A stretch of 64,000 nucleotides of DNA from Arcanobacterium pinnipediorum (GCF_023973165.1 NZ_CP099547.1:186001-250000); one strand, 5' to 3'; positions 18,292-28,604 are shown, counted from the first letter of the stretch. The notes: a model not told the origin generated them from the sequence alone. Numbers and translations: made by a program.

Positions 18292-18326
18292 TACGGTCAC
18301 CTCACTGCGGAGGTTAAATAACGAAC

Positions 18327-19286
18327 TTATTGAAGTTGATCTTCGTCGTTAGCCTCTGGAGGTAAGTTCTCACTATCGTCAACGTGATGGTCGGGTACTC
18401 CATTTGCACCGGCAACACCTACACCTGGATATGGCTGGTTGGGAGCAACAGGAGAGGCTGAGCCGTTAAATGCGGCAGTAGTGCCATCTGGAACACCGTG
18501 AGCTCCGGGCATTGCGGAACCGGGGTATGGCTGGTTTGCAGCAGTTGGCATATCAGTTGTTGGAATTGCGGTATTCGCATACTCAGTTGAAGCCGGAGGA
18601 ACTTCTGGCTTCTTGCGCACGATGAAGAAAACTAGAGCACCAATTGCGATGACGAGCCCTGCAGTGATAGCAACCCAAGCCCAAATTGGCATTCCAGAAG
18701 ATGAATTATCGGATGCGATATCTTCGATAGATCCGCTACCTTCTTTTTTACCCTCGACGGTAATACCCTCGACGAAGGTTTCAAGATCGGTGAACGTTGC
18801 ACGGTTACCCTCGATTACCGCACCTTCAGCAGAGATAATATCGCCAGGCATAACAACGGTTAGGGAGAAATCTACCAGGCTGTCGATTAACGCTAGATCG
18901 CTAGGGGAAACCGCATCGGACGAGTCTAAACTGGTGAAGATGAAGGTATCGTCAGTTTCTTTGAGGATCTCTGCCGATTCCGGACTTCTCTCGGCTTCGC
19001 CAGTGAATCGGCAAGCGAAGTCGTTGCTTGTGCTGATATCTTCGACAAGGAGTTCTGCCTCCTCAGAACCGGCAGGTAGTTGGTCTACGATGGCGTCGCG
19101 TAGCTCTTCACAATTGCTAGCAATATCAAATGCTGCGAGTTGGGATTCTGGATCATGGAACTCAAAAACAGTACTGATAGACCCATCAGTTTCGATGCCG
19201 ATGCCAAGATTTACTTGACATGCGCTTAGTGCGAGAAGCGTAGCTGACGCAGTAGCGACAGTTTTAAGGAACGATGGTTTATTCAA
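18327..19286 (-). CDS. LppM-like lipoprotein, second paralog
   Basis: 319 residues. The signal peptide ends in the lipobox LSAC (Cys near residue 23), followed by QVNLGIGIETDGSISTVFEF, clearly related to the neighbouring paralog. A shared domain of about 180 residues is followed by a membrane helix (MPIWAWVAITAGLVIAIGAL), the basic stop-transfer VRKK, and a cytoplasmic-side tail. The tail carries an imperfect duplication: NQPYPG followed by a Gly/Ala stretch and GVPD occurs twice. The acidic C-terminus ends PPEANDEDQLQ. Same family as mycobacterial LppM by pattern; function not known. The start has only a weak RBS (AGGTG). Confidence 0.82.
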   Translation of the reverse strand: MNKPSFLKTVATASATLLALSACQVNLGIGIETDGSISTVFEFHDPESQLAAFDIASNCEELRDAIVDQLPAGSEEAELLVEDISTSNDFACRFTGEAERSPESAEILKETDDTFIFTSLDSSDAVSPSDLALIDSLVDFSLTVVMPGDIISAEGAVIEGNRATFTDLETFVEGITVEGKKEGSGSIEDIASDNSSSGMPIWAWVAITAGLVIAIGALVFFIVRKKPEVPPASTEYANTAIPTTDMPTAANQPYPGSAMPGAHGVPDGTTAAFNGSASPVAPNQPYPGVGVAGANGVPDHHVDDSENLPPEANDEDQLQ

Positions 19287-19693
19287 TGCGTTTTCACCTA
19301 TCTTGAAAGAATTCGACTTTCTCTGATTCTAAAGAGTTATTCAAAATACTGCCATAATAGGTGCTATTTTGTTGTTCTGAAGATCTGGATCGATAGTGGA
19401 TGTAAAGATCGGCAGTGTGAGAGTGGAGTTCACTGGCGAGAACACGAAATGCTACCGGCATGGAATGTAATAGCGTAGATAATCGTGTTATATATCACGT
19501 CTTTAGTGGGTTGTGGACCTAGATTAAAACCGACAAAACCTGAAACGGTGCTAGTGCAATGATTACGACGAAAACTATAGCCTTTACGCCCAGAGCATGG
19601 GCCCGATAGTCCCAGCTAGAACGCAAGTTTCCCGGTAGTATGAAGACGTGGCATAAAACAAAACGTCGTCGTCAATCTCTAGGAGGAAAAAGG
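19287..19693 (+). promoter_or_regulatory. Upstream region of pckG with CRP/GlxR-like site
   Basis: A 407-base gap. It contains CGTGTTATATATCACG at 19484-19499, which matches most fixed positions of the TGTGA-N6-TCACA half-sites bound by CRP/GlxR regulators. GlxR control of PEPCK genes is established in corynebacteria, so a similar role is plausible. AGGAGG at 19681-19686 is the pckG RBS. The rest holds no gene I can support. Confidence 0.45.
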
Positions 19694-21550
19694 ATGACTG
19701 ACATGTACACTGTCGAGGCAGTACGTGAGGGTGCACCATCGGTTGCACCAGCTGATTTGATCGAGTGGGTTACTGAGGTAGCTAACTTGACCGAGCCAAA
19801 GAATATTGAGTGGGTAGATGGATCCGAAGAAGAATGGGATCGTCTTACTTCATTGATGGTCGAATCTGGTATGTTCACTCGGTTGAACCCAGAAAAGCGT
19901 CCAAACTCCTTCTTGGCTCGCTCCCTTCCATCAGACGTTGCTCGCGTTGAGTCTCGTACCTACATCTGCTCCGAAAAGGAAGAAGATGCAGGCCCAACCA
20001 ACAACTGGGCAGACCCTAAGGAAATGAAGGAAATCCTCATTGGAGAAAAGGGTGTTTTCCGCGGCGCAATGCACGGCCGTACCATGTACGTCATTCCATT
20101 CTCCATGGGTCCATTAGGTGGCCCGATTTCACAGCTCGGCATCGAGCTCACTGACTCCCCATACGTCGTCGTCAATATGCGAATCATGACCCGCATGGGT
20201 ATCAAGGCGCTTGAACTCATCGGCGAAGGAAAGCCATGGGTTCCAGCAGTTCACTCTGTTGGTGCTCCACTCGAAGAAGGTCAAGAAGATACCACTTGGC
20301 CATGCAACGATGAGAAGTACATTACTCACTTCCCTGAGACCAACGAAATTTGGTCCTTCGGCTCGGGTTACGGCGGCAACGCACTACTTGGCAAGAAGTG
20401 TTTCGCACTTCGTATTGCATCGACGATGGCTCGTCGCGATGCTTGGATGGCTGAGCACATGCTTATCCTCCGCCTTACCGAAGAAAAGACTGGTCGCCAG
20501 TTCCACGTAACCGCTGGTTTCCCATCAGCATGTGGTAAGACCAACCTCGCAATGCTTCAGCCAACAATCGATGGTTACAAGGTTGAAACTGTTGGTGACG
20601 ACATCGCTTGGATGCGTCCAGGCCCAGATGGTCGCCTCCGTGCAATCAACCCAGAAGCTGGCTTCTTCGGCGTTGCTCCAGGTACTTCCTACAAGACCAA
20701 CCCAGTTGCTATGGATACCATGAAGGCAAACACCATCTTCACAAACGTCGCACTTACCGACGATGGAGATGTTTGGTGGGAAGGTATCGACGGCGAAACC
20801 CCATCACACCTTATTGATTGGCACGGCAACGATTGGACTCCAGAGTCCGGCGAGCTTGCTGCCCATCCAAACTCCCGCTTCACCACCCCAGCAGCGCAGT
20901 GCCCAATCATCTGCCCTGACTGGGAAGCACCAGAAGGTGTTCCAGTGGATGCGATCTTGTTCGGTGGACGTCGTGCAAACAACGTCCCACTCGTTGCCGA
21001 GCAGTACACCCCAGCACAAGGCGTCTTCATTGGCGCAAATGTGTCCTCTGAGGTTACCGCAGCAGCCCTCGACGTCAAGGCTGGCGCACTACGCCATGAT
21101 CCATTCGCTATGCTCCCATTCTGTGGCTACAACATGGCTGACTACTGGGGTCACTGGCTCGACATGCAAGAAGAACTCGGCGATAAGTTCCCGAAGGTAT
21201 ACCAGGTCAACTGGTTCCGCAAGGATGCCGATGGTCGCTTCCTCTGGCCAGGATTCGGCGATAACTCCCGCGTTCTGGACTGGATCGTTCGCCGCGTAGC
21301 TGGTGAAGTCGAAGCAACTGAAGGTATGACTGGTCTCTACCCCAAGCGCGAAGACTTCAACCTTGAAGGCACCGACGTTACCGAAGCTGACTGGAACGCA
21401 ATGTACACCCTCGATCCAATTTCGTGGGAAGCTGAAGCAAAGGATTCTGAAGAATACTTCGCACAGTTCGGCGATAAGGTTCCGGCAGCGCTTTTGGAAG
21501 AGCTCGCAGCTCTTCGCTCGCGCATCGAAGAAGCTAAGGCAGCTCTCTGA
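19694..21550 (+). CDS. pckG: Phosphoenolpyruvate carboxykinase (GTP)
   Basis: 618 residues from ATG 19694, preceded by AGGAGG at 19681-19686; an earlier in-frame start at 19640 adds a basic tail that is not part of the family. It converts oxaloacetate and GTP to PEP, CO2 and GDP, the entry step of gluconeogenesis. The GTP-class features are clear: the kinase P-loop PSACGKTN near 277-284, including the reactive Cys at 280, the substrate-binding region with [30 protein letters not shown], and the NWFRKD segment. Length is normal for the GTP class. Strong codon bias suggests high expression. Confidence 0.97.
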   Translation: MTDMYTVEAVREGAPSVAPADLIEWVTEVANLTEPKNIEWVDGSEEEWDRLTSLMVESGMFTRLNPEKRPNSFLARSLPSDVARVESRTYICSEKEEDAGPTNNWADPKEMKEILIGEKGVFRGAMHGRTMYVIPFSMGPLGGPISQLGIELTDSPYVVVNMRIMTRMGIKALELIGEGKPWVPAVHSVGAPLEEGQEDTTWPCNDEKYITHFPETNEIWSFGSGYGGNALLGKKCFALRIASTMARRDAWMAEHMLILRLTEEKTGRQFHVTAGFPSACGKTNLAMLQPTIDGYKVETVGDDIAWMRPGPDGRLRAINPEAGFFGVAPGTSYKTNPVAMDTMKANTIFTNVALTDDGDVWWEGIDGETPSHLIDWHGNDWTPESGELAAHPNSRFTTPAAQCPIICPDWEAPEGVPVDAILFGGRRANNVPLVAEQYTPAQGVFIGANVSSEVTAAALDVKAGALRHDPFAMLPFCGYNMADYWGHWLDMQEELGDKFPKVYQVNWFRKDADGRFLWPGFGDNSRVLDWIVRRVAGEVEATEGMTGLYPKREDFNLEGTDVTEADWNAMYTLDPISWEAEAKDSEEYFAQFGDKVPAALLEELAALRSRIEEAKAAL

Positions 21551-21568
21551 GTTTAGTTAGCTAGCTTG

Positions 21569-21606
21569 AGATGTGTGGCCTGAGGTTTTCCTCAGGCCAC
21601 ACATCT
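21569..21606 (+). terminator. Hairpin terminator after pckG
   Basis: A perfect 17-bp stem (21569-21585 with 21590-21606) and TTTT loop, 18 bases after the stop. The following sequence has only scattered Ts. Confidence 0.8.
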
Positions 21607-21608
21607 AT

Positions 21609-21680
21609 ATCTCTGGGTGCAGGAAATATCTAGCTGCAGGAAATCATCGGGTGGCCCAAAAATCTCTGGGTGCAGGAAAT
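21609..21680. repeat. Short direct repeats between pckG and purC
   Basis: A 19-base direct repeat (ATCTCTGGGTGCAGGAAAT) occurs at 21609-21627 and 21662-21680, with two diverged copies of its TGCAGGAAAT core nearby (TAGCTGCAGGAAAT near 21630 and GGATGCAGCAAAT near 21684). The rest of the 347-base gap (to 21897) holds no gene; GGAGGAGGG near 21885-21895 is the purC RBS. Confidence 0.7.
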
Positions 21681-21897
21681 TGCCGGATGCAGCAAATCTC
21701 TATGCGCACCAAAATTTTACGCAGTGAAGTTGTTAGAGGTGGAATACTCCGCCAGAAGCTATAGCCAAAGAATACGATGTTTGATTCGTTAGCACGACCC
21801 GATGTTTGCAATATGAGCAGGAATAATTCTGCCTAGCAAGTTCCACAGATCTGCCGGTAGTATTATCTCAACCGTTCAATCCAATGGAGGAGGGACA

Positions 21898-22797
21898 GTG
21901 TCAGGTTTTGCAGGAGGCATCTCTATCCCCGGCTGGTCGCGTATTTACGCAGGGAAAGTCCGGGATATGTACATTCCCATCGATCAGCAATGGCATGATG
22001 GTCATGACACCATGCTTATTGTCGCATCAGATCGCATATCGGTACAAGACCGCGTTATTCCCTCCATTATCCCCGGCAAAGGTCAATTACAAACCGCGCT
22101 AACTATGTGGTGGTTTAATCAACTAGATGATATTGTTCCCAATCATTTGTCCACCATGAAAGTTCCCGATGAAGTACGTGGGCGCGCAATGATTGTCCAA
22201 CGCTTGCGGATGTACCCTGTCGAATGTTCGGTAGTTGGGTATATGACGGCTGCGCTCTACGACGAATATCAACGCACTGGTTCAATTAATGGCGTCGAAC
22301 TACCGCAAGGGTTACGTGAAGGTGACAAGCTACCGTCGCCACTATTTTTACCGGCACGAAAAGGGGCAGTCCAAGCAAACGACATAGATATCAGCTTCGA
22401 AGATTTTGCGTATATTGTTGGGCTGGAATTAGCTCGTGCTATGCGATCAATCTCGATCGATATATATCTACGTGGCCACGAGATGTGTGCTCGTAGCGGT
22501 ATTGTTTTAGCCGATTGCAAATTGGAATTTGGTAGTTCAGCAGATGCGGGTGATGAGGAAATCGTTTTAGCTGACGAAGTTCTTACCCCAGATTCTGCGA
22601 CGATGTGGTTAGCACAAGACTACGCTCCAGGAAAACCCCAGATTGTCATGGGGAAGCAGTTTATTGGACATTGGCTCCGTAAATGTGGCTGGGATCGAGA
22701 TGCAGGTACACCGCCTCCACCACTGCCACGCCATCTAGTTACGACTGTTAAGAAACGCTACGAGACAGTGTATTCGATGTTGACTGGAGAAAAATAG
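21898..22797 (+). CDS. purC: SAICAR synthase (phosphoribosylaminoimidazole-succinocarboxamide synthase)
   Basis: 299 residues from GTG 21898 behind a strong GGAGGAGGG. It joins CAIR and aspartate using ATP to make SAICAR in purine synthesis. Family marks: the N-terminal ATP loop YAGKVRDMY, SDRISVQDRVIPSIIPGKG, VPDEVRGRAMIVQRLRMYPVE, the LADCKLEFG segment (usually D-T-K-F-E-F-G) and LADEVLTPDSATMW. Length agrees with the monofunctional bacterial enzyme. No other purine gene lies directly beside it. Confidence 0.95.
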   Translation: MSGFAGGISIPGWSRIYAGKVRDMYIPIDQQWHDGHDTMLIVASDRISVQDRVIPSIIPGKGQLQTALTMWWFNQLDDIVPNHLSTMKVPDEVRGRAMIVQRLRMYPVECSVVGYMTAALYDEYQRTGSINGVELPQGLREGDKLPSPLFLPARKGAVQANDIDISFEDFAYIVGLELARAMRSISIDIYLRGHEMCARSGIVLADCKLEFGSSADAGDEEIVLADEVLTPDSATMWLAQDYAPGKPQIVMGKQFIGHWLRKCGWDRDAGTPPPPLPRHLVTTVKKRYETVYSMLTGEK

Positions 22798-22872
22798 GTA
22801 GGCTCGAGTGGTATATGTCATGTACACACTCTGAGACGATTCCGATAGTTGGCTCGCTAGTCTTTTCTCACT

Positions 22873-22898
22873 TAGTCACTCAGATTATTCTGTGACTA
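22873..22898 (+). promoter_or_regulatory. Inverted repeat before gdhA
   Basis: TAGTCAC at 22873-22879 and GTGACTA at 22892-22898, 12 bases apart, end 24 bases before the gdhA start. The spacing suits an operator or a 5'-UTR hairpin; no regulator can be named. Confidence 0.4.
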
Positions 22899-22910
22899 GA
22901 AGGAAAATAA

Positions 22911-24260
<1,350 letters not shown>

Positions 24261-24294
24261 GCCTAGATAGAGGCAGGTTTGATATAGCACATCG

Positions 24295-24334
24295 ATGCCT
24301 AGGGATAGTAGGCATACTATCCCTAGGCATTTTT
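24295..24334 (+). terminator. Intrinsic terminator of gdhA
   Basis: A perfect 16-bp stem (24295-24310 with 24315-24330), 4-base loop GGCA, and a T-run continuing from the stem end to 24334. Confidence 0.88.
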
Positions 24335-24365
24335 ACCATAGTGAGGTTTATATTAACCTAGAACT

Positions 24366-24731
24366 ATGAGACGACGAATAGATCCAGAGCAAGGAATTGA
24401 GTTGATTCGTTGCTATTGGATGGGTAGGGAACTGTCGAAAGCAGATCAGCAGCGCGCTATACGTTTTGCTTTAGAAGAATTTGCAGTGCGCCACCCAGGT
24501 AAATCAGTTGAGATTCGAATCCCGTGGGTGGGCGCAGTTCAAGCTATTTCCGGCCCGGTACATACGCGTGGAACCCCACCAAACATCGTCGAGATGGATG
24601 GTCAAACGTGGCTGGATCTGGTGATAGGACGCGAACCTGAGGGCCGTATTCGAGCCAGTGGCACCCGGGCTGACCTTAGTAGTTTCATGCCGTTATTTGG
24701 CCCAGCTCAGCTGCAGGAAAAACAGCGATGA
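24366..24731 (+). CDS. Sterol-carrier-family protein (actinobacterial)
   Basis: 121 residues. The pattern EIRIPWVGAVQAISGPVHTRGTPPNIVEMDGQTWLDL, followed by GRIRASGTRADLSSFMPLFG, is that of a small actinobacterial family annotated as sterol carrier protein-like. Members usually sit close to purF/purM and a DUF3073 gene. Lipid binding has not been shown for them to my knowledge, so function is open. The start lacks a clear RBS and the mRNA may be leaderless. It is convergent with DUF3073. Confidence 0.75.
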   Translation: MRRRIDPEQGIELIRCYWMGRELSKADQQRAIRFALEEFAVRHPGKSVEIRIPWVGAVQAISGPVHTRGTPPNIVEMDGQTWLDLVIGREPEGRIRASGTRADLSSFMPLFGPAQLQEKQR

Positions 24732-24735
24732 TAAT

Positions 24736-24766
24736 GATCTAGCCAGGCGTAAAGCCTGGCTAGATC
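24736..24766. terminator. Shared hairpin between convergent genes
   Basis: A 13-bp perfect stem (24736-24748 with 24754-24766) and 5-base loop, between the stops of the sterol-carrier gene (+) and the DUF3073 gene (-). It probably serves both. Confidence 0.7.
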
Positions 24767-24783
24767 CACAATTACCATGCACG

Positions 24784-25017
24784 TCACCTGTTTGGTGGTG
24801 TCCAATCGTCTTCATCCCAATCATCTTCTGCTGGGGGTATATTGTACGAATCGTAACTCGACCAATCGCTATCGGGATTATCCGAATCGCTATCAGCAGA
24901 TGAGTTGGACTTTCCTATGAGTTCTCTTTCGAGAGCTGCATAATCCGTTTCAGGGCTGAAATACTTTAGATCACGTGCGACTTTTCGCTGTTTGGCTCTT
25001 TGACGGCCGCGTCCCAT
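24784..25017 (-). CDS. DUF3073 domain protein
   Basis: About 77 residues from ATG 25017 (a longer frame from 25077 adds a non-conserved tail; GAGGGG lies upstream of 25017). The N-terminus MGRGRQRAKQRKVARDLKYF and the following SPETDYAALERELIG are the hallmark of DUF3073, a small, basic-then-acidic protein widespread in actinobacteria and usually encoded right after purM. The C-terminus is very acidic and Ser/Asp-rich (NSSADSDSDNPDSDW). Function is unknown. Its presence without purF/purM at this locus is notable. Confidence 0.9.
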   Translation of the reverse strand: MGRGRQRAKQRKVARDLKYFSPETDYAALERELIGKSNSSADSDSDNPDSDWSSYDSYNIPPAEDDWDEDDWTPPNR

Positions 25018-25077
25018 AGGGATCCGACCCCCCTCAACTCGTCTTGGGGCGACGCGAAGTGGCCCCGCTATGTACAT

Positions 25078-25371
25078 AATTGTTCTCGTTGATCTACTTT
25101 ACAACGAATCGGTACCTAAACTCTAGGTGGCAGATCAAATGTGCACAGATCGTTACTGTGAAATGAGTAGTAGCGGGAGAAAATCCCCTGAAGAATACTC
25201 AGTATGTGACGTGTTCCATAACTCAACGGGTGGTTGTTTATTAATAAATCATCTCTAGGTTGTACATCATTCCTCCAAATCGCACTTTATAATTGAAATA
25301 GACAAACGCTTATTCTTGCGAGCAAAAAGATAGTCTACGAACTTCACCAGTTTCTGCGAAAGGAAACGCAA
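25078..25371. other. Intergenic region between DUF3073 and bldC-like gene
   Basis: About 294 bases of AT-rich sequence between divergent genes; it must carry both promoters. AAAGGAAA near 25359-25366 is the RBS for the bldC-like gene. I see no further gene or strong structure. Confidence 0.4.
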
Positions 25372-25563
25372 ATGACCGAATTCGATACCGAACTCATGAC
25401 TCCCGCTGAAGTAGCGGCACTCTTTAGAGTAGACCCAAAGACCGTAGCCCGCTGGTCTGATTCAGGTAAAATTCCATCAATCCGCACTTTAGGTGGCCAC
25501 CGTCGTTTCCGACGCAGCGACATCGTGGCTATTTTGGAAAACAACACCACAGAGATTGACTGA
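25372..25563 (+). CDS. bldC: BldC-type MerR-like DNA-binding protein
   Basis: 63 residues: a stand-alone winged helix-turn-helix of the MerR-like BldC class. LMTPAEVAALFRVDPKTVARWSDSGKIPSIRTLGGHRRF is almost the whole protein, and matches the family's helix-turn-helix and wing. BldC represses developmental entry in Streptomyces by cooperative DNA binding; in non-sporulating relatives its targets are little known. It is monocistronic with its own terminator. In Streptomyces bldC also lies near purM and an amino-acid dehydrogenase gene, and a related neighbourhood is seen here. Confidence 0.92.
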   Translation: MTEFDTELMTPAEVAALFRVDPKTVARWSDSGKIPSIRTLGGHRRFRRSDIVAILENNTTEID

Positions 25564-25576
25564 CTATACGATGTGA

Positions 25577-25612
25577 TTTAGGGGCAACAAACAGATGTTT
25601 GTTGCCCCTAAA
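25577..25612 (+). terminator. Hairpin terminator after bldC
   Basis: A perfect 16-bp stem (25577-25592 with 25597-25612) with loop AGAT, 14 bases after the stop codon. Confidence 0.8.
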
Positions 25613-25672
25613 TAATGCCTGGTTAAGGGAGGTTTGAGGATCTTAATCCGCAACCAACAGGCGTATAAGGCT

Positions 25673-26023
25673 TTACTTCATGATCTTGCGAACAATAAGA
25701 GCTGCGACGCCTAACGCCACTCCGGCAATGATGCCGATCGCTTTCATATCACCGGCTGCAGCATCATGAGCAAATGACTGAGCTTTTGCTTTAACCTCAT
25801 CAACTTTACCCAAAGCAGCTACCTTGAGATCCTCTTTTAATACCTCGGGATCAAGCTTGGCAGCCAACTCGTTGACCGTAGCAGTTAGCTCTTCGCGCAC
25901 GCGCTCGATATCCTTTTGGATTTCACTAGCAGAACGAAGATCTTCAACATCTGCAGGCGCTTCGTAATCGGTAGCCCGCTTAGCATTTGCAGCTGCACGG
26001 GCTGCTTCATTAATATTGCTCAC
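25673..26023 (-). CDS. DUF3618 membrane protein
   Basis: 116 residues. The segment SASEIQKDIERVREELTATVNELAAKLDPE is the DUF3618 signature, a predicted amphipathic coiled helix. The C-terminus has a single membrane helix (AIGIIAGVALGVAALIV) and a basic end. The family is common in actinobacteria and is nearly always beside a holin-X gene, as here, where the two overlap by four bases (ATGA-type). Function unknown; probably an envelope-organising partner. Confidence 0.85.
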   Translation of the reverse strand: MSNINEAARAAANAKRATDYEAPADVEDLRSASEIQKDIERVREELTATVNELAAKLDPEVLKEDLKVAALGKVDEVKAKAQSFAHDAAAGDMKAIGIIAGVALGVAALIVRKIMK

Positions 26024-26463
26024 TTCTCAAAACCTTTCTTAATGGCGTCAACGTTCTTTGTTAGACCGCTCTTGGGATCAATCTCAGTTTTTTTAGCCTT
26101 ATCTAGTGAGCGCTTACCAATCAAGGCAAGTATCAAAATAATGACAAGCAGAATGCCGGCCGTAATAAGATAGCCAGCCCACTCTGGGACTATGAGTGCG
26201 AAGGCCATCGCAATGCTTGTGAAAATAAAACCCAACATGTACAGAGCAAAAATGCCTGCAACTGCCAGCAAGACACCGCCAACTCCGAGCCGCTTGACCT
26301 TTGTTTGAGCCTGGAGTGTTGTGTATTTAATTTCGTCGCGCACCAGTGCAGAGAACTGGCTGGTAATCTTAGCCACGAGCTCCCCAATGGAGCCCTGTGT
26401 ACTCTTAGGCGTCGTTGCCGGATCAGCAGGTGGCTTTACTTGATCTTTGTGTTCAGTAGTCAC
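26020..26463 (-). CDS. Holin-X (phage holin superfamily III) family membrane protein
   Basis: 147 residues with two central membrane helices (VGGVLLAVAGIFALYMLGFIF and GYLITAGILLVIILILALIG), preceded by an amphipathic IGELVAKITSQFSALVRDEI and followed by a charged tail. The pattern is the actinobacterial holin-X family. Despite the name it is a chromosomal household protein with no phage genes around it. The downstream DUF3618 gene overlaps its end, so the pair is an operon. Confidence 0.85.
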   Translation of the reverse strand: MTTEHKDQVKPPADPATTPKSTQGSIGELVAKITSQFSALVRDEIKYTTLQAQTKVKRLGVGGVLLAVAGIFALYMLGFIFTSIAMAFALIVPEWAGYLITAGILLVIILILALIGKRSLDKAKKTEIDPKSGLTKNVDAIKKGFEK

Positions 26464-26576
26464 GGACTACTCCTTTGCAGGCTTCATTTAGCCGATGGAC
26501 ATTTGACGATGATAATACTATTCTTTCACGAAATCTGGTCCGTGCGCGACCCCCGCGTGAAAACTGTCAAGAAAAT

Positions 26577-28424
26577 TCATGAACGAGGATAAATTCGAGC
26601 CGAGACTGTGCGGCCGATTTTACGTACGGGGCGGAGCAATATCTCGCCCTCGGCCAACTTTGAGCGCCAGAGGAGAACCACGAAAACCAGTGTTATCAAC
26701 GAGCCAACCACAATGATCGCTATGACGGATAAGAAGAAGTTATGTGCAACGTCGTCGTAACCAAACCCGAGCATCGCCAAAAAACCTAAGCCGGCTGAGA
26801 TAACACCGATCACGCCGAGCTTCAAATGGCTCATCACGATCCGGCGGCCATCGATACCGCCTAACCGTCGTCGTAAAATCCACACGTGAATCACAAGATA
26901 GATCACGTTTTCGAGAGAAGAGAAAAGACAGAGCCCAATAACGGTCCACTGCGGTGGCCAAAACGCCGTCGTAACGTAGAAAATCGGAGTGATGATATGT
27001 AACGGAAGTACAGAAAAGAACGCCGTACGGGTATCTTCATACGCATAAAAGACCTTTATCAACACTGAATCGGCCGCGCCGGCAACTAAGCCCAAAGTTA
27101 GAGCGCTCAATACCCAGGCCAAAGACCACGCTTCGGCAGGAGTCGAGGTTGGAGTGACGACCTTAGCCACCGGAACCGCAAGGACGAAAATCAACGCACT
27201 GGCCAAAATGTTGAATGCACCCACGGTGCGAATCGTAACCGAGATATCAGCGCGCACCGAGGCAGAATCATCGCGTGCTGCTGCCCGAGACATCCGCGGA
27301 AATACCGCGGTAATAATCGAAATTGTCACCAACGATGTAGGTAAAGAATACAAAGCAAATGCGATGGTGTACATGAAGTTACCGGCAACCCCGGTAGTGT
27401 CCATCCCGGCGTCGATAGCGCGTTGCGTAGCGCCCGCAGCAATATTGAGCAAGATCATGATCGGTATCATGCCGGTGAGCATCAAAGCCAGCACCCAACT
27501 CCCGGCCCGTCCTACCGCTCCAAGCCCAGAATTACGCCACTGGAAATCAGGCCGATAGCGAATCCCGAGGCGACGCAACGGCCAGAACAAGATTACAGCT
27601 TGGACAGCGATTCCCAGCGTCGAAACACCACCAAGGATCATCGTTGGCGCCCCGGCCCAAGCAATCGCGGATGAGGGCGCGGTTGAATCTTCGGCGCCGA
27701 ACATGGTTAGCATAAGAATCAACCCGCCGATTGCAACAATATTGTTCAAGGCAGGTGACCACATATACGGACCAAATTTTTCGTAGGCGTTGAGGATCTG
27801 GCCAAGCACAGCATACAAGCCGTAGAAGAAAATCTGCGGCAAACACCAGTATGCGAAGATAACCGTTAGCCGATACCATTCCTCTGACATCGTTGAGGCG
27901 TAAAGATTGACGATGATCGGTGCGGCCAGGGTGATAACGACCGTGAGTAGGCCCAGAGTTAGGAAAGAAAACGTGAGCAGTTTATTGATGAAAACAGCGC
28001 CTTCGGCACGTGACTTTTCAGTTGCGCGCACGATGGCAGGAACTAAGACGGCGTTGACCAATCCACCGGCGATGATGCCGTAGAGCAAATTGGGTACGTT
28101 GTTTGCGATGTCGAATGAGTTGGCCACCGGAGTTGAAACACCCACCACAGCGCCAAGCAAAATAGGGGAGCGAATCATTCCCAGAGCTCGCGAAACTAAA
28201 GTTCCTAAGAACATAATGAACGACGAACGGGCAGCTGATACGCGCGGTTGATTTTCGCTGGGTGTGGGTTGAGTTTCAGAGGGTTGTACAGTTTGGGTCT
28301 GATTGCTAGGTGTTTGCTCGACGTCGGGGTGCACGGTGGATAGGCGGACTTTGCGAGGGGCTGTTAGTGGGGCCCGGCCTTGTCCGTGCCGAGGGGTAAA
28401 TCGATGTCGAGTACGAAAACGCAT
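26577..28424 (-). CDS. murJ: Lipid II flippase MurJ
   Basis: 615 residues from ATG 28424. A longer open frame to 28733 would run through a tRNA gene, so it is rejected. The protein has a basic/Pro-rich N-terminal extension of about 70 residues, then about 14 membrane helices of the MOP/MATE-like MurJ fold, starting ARSSFIMFLGTLVSRALGMIRSPIL and NNVPNLLYGIIAGG, the latter typical of MurJ. It moves lipid II across the cytoplasmic membrane for peptidoglycan synthesis. Mycobacterial MurJ has an extra C-terminal pseudokinase; none is present here. Confidence 0.93.
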   Translation of the reverse strand: MRFRTRHRFTPRHGQGRAPLTAPRKVRLSTVHPDVEQTPSNQTQTVQPSETQPTPSENQPRVSAARSSFIMFLGTLVSRALGMIRSPILLGAVVGVSTPVANSFDIANNVPNLLYGIIAGGLVNAVLVPAIVRATEKSRAEGAVFINKLLTFSFLTLGLLTVVITLAAPIIVNLYASTMSEEWYRLTVIFAYWCLPQIFFYGLYAVLGQILNAYEKFGPYMWSPALNNIVAIGGLILMLTMFGAEDSTAPSSAIAWAGAPTMILGGVSTLGIAVQAVILFWPLRRLGIRYRPDFQWRNSGLGAVGRAGSWVLALMLTGMIPIMILLNIAAGATQRAIDAGMDTTGVAGNFMYTIAFALYSLPTSLVTISIITAVFPRMSRAAARDDSASVRADISVTIRTVGAFNILASALIFVLAVPVAKVVTPTSTPAEAWSLAWVLSALTLGLVAGAADSVLIKVFYAYEDTRTAFFSVLPLHIITPIFYVTTAFWPPQWTVIGLCLFSSLENVIYLVIHVWILRRRLGGIDGRRIVMSHLKLGVIGVISAGLGFLAMLGFGYDDVAHNFFLSVIAIIVVGSLITLVFVVLLWRSKLAEGEILLRPVRKIGRTVSARIYPRS

Positions 28425-28530
28425 GCCACCAGTGTACCGATCTTTTTGAGGTGGAGTGGGGATCGGATAACGAGATATGAAAATCTCCTGCCCGTGCAGT
28501 AACGAAACCGCATGAACAGGAGAATAGGTG

Positions 28531-28604
28531 CGACCCTGACGGGACTTGAACCCGCGACCTCCGCCGTGACAGGGCGGCGCGCTAACCAACTGCGCTACAG
28601 GGCC
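28531..28604 (-). tRNA. tRNA-Asp (GTC), copy 1
   Basis: A 74-base cloverleaf on the minus strand. The 5' acceptor arm GGCCCTG pairs with CAGGGTC, the anticodon arm is CCGCC-CTGTCAC-GGCGG with anticodon GTC at 28568-28570, and the T-arm contains GGTTCAAGTCC. CCA is not encoded. An identical copy lies at 32792-32865. Confidence 0.95.

Noticed and set aside
26020..26463. Prophage remnant suggested by a holin-type gene
   Set aside because: Holin-X with DUF3618 is a common chromosomal pair in actinobacteria; no phage genes nearby.
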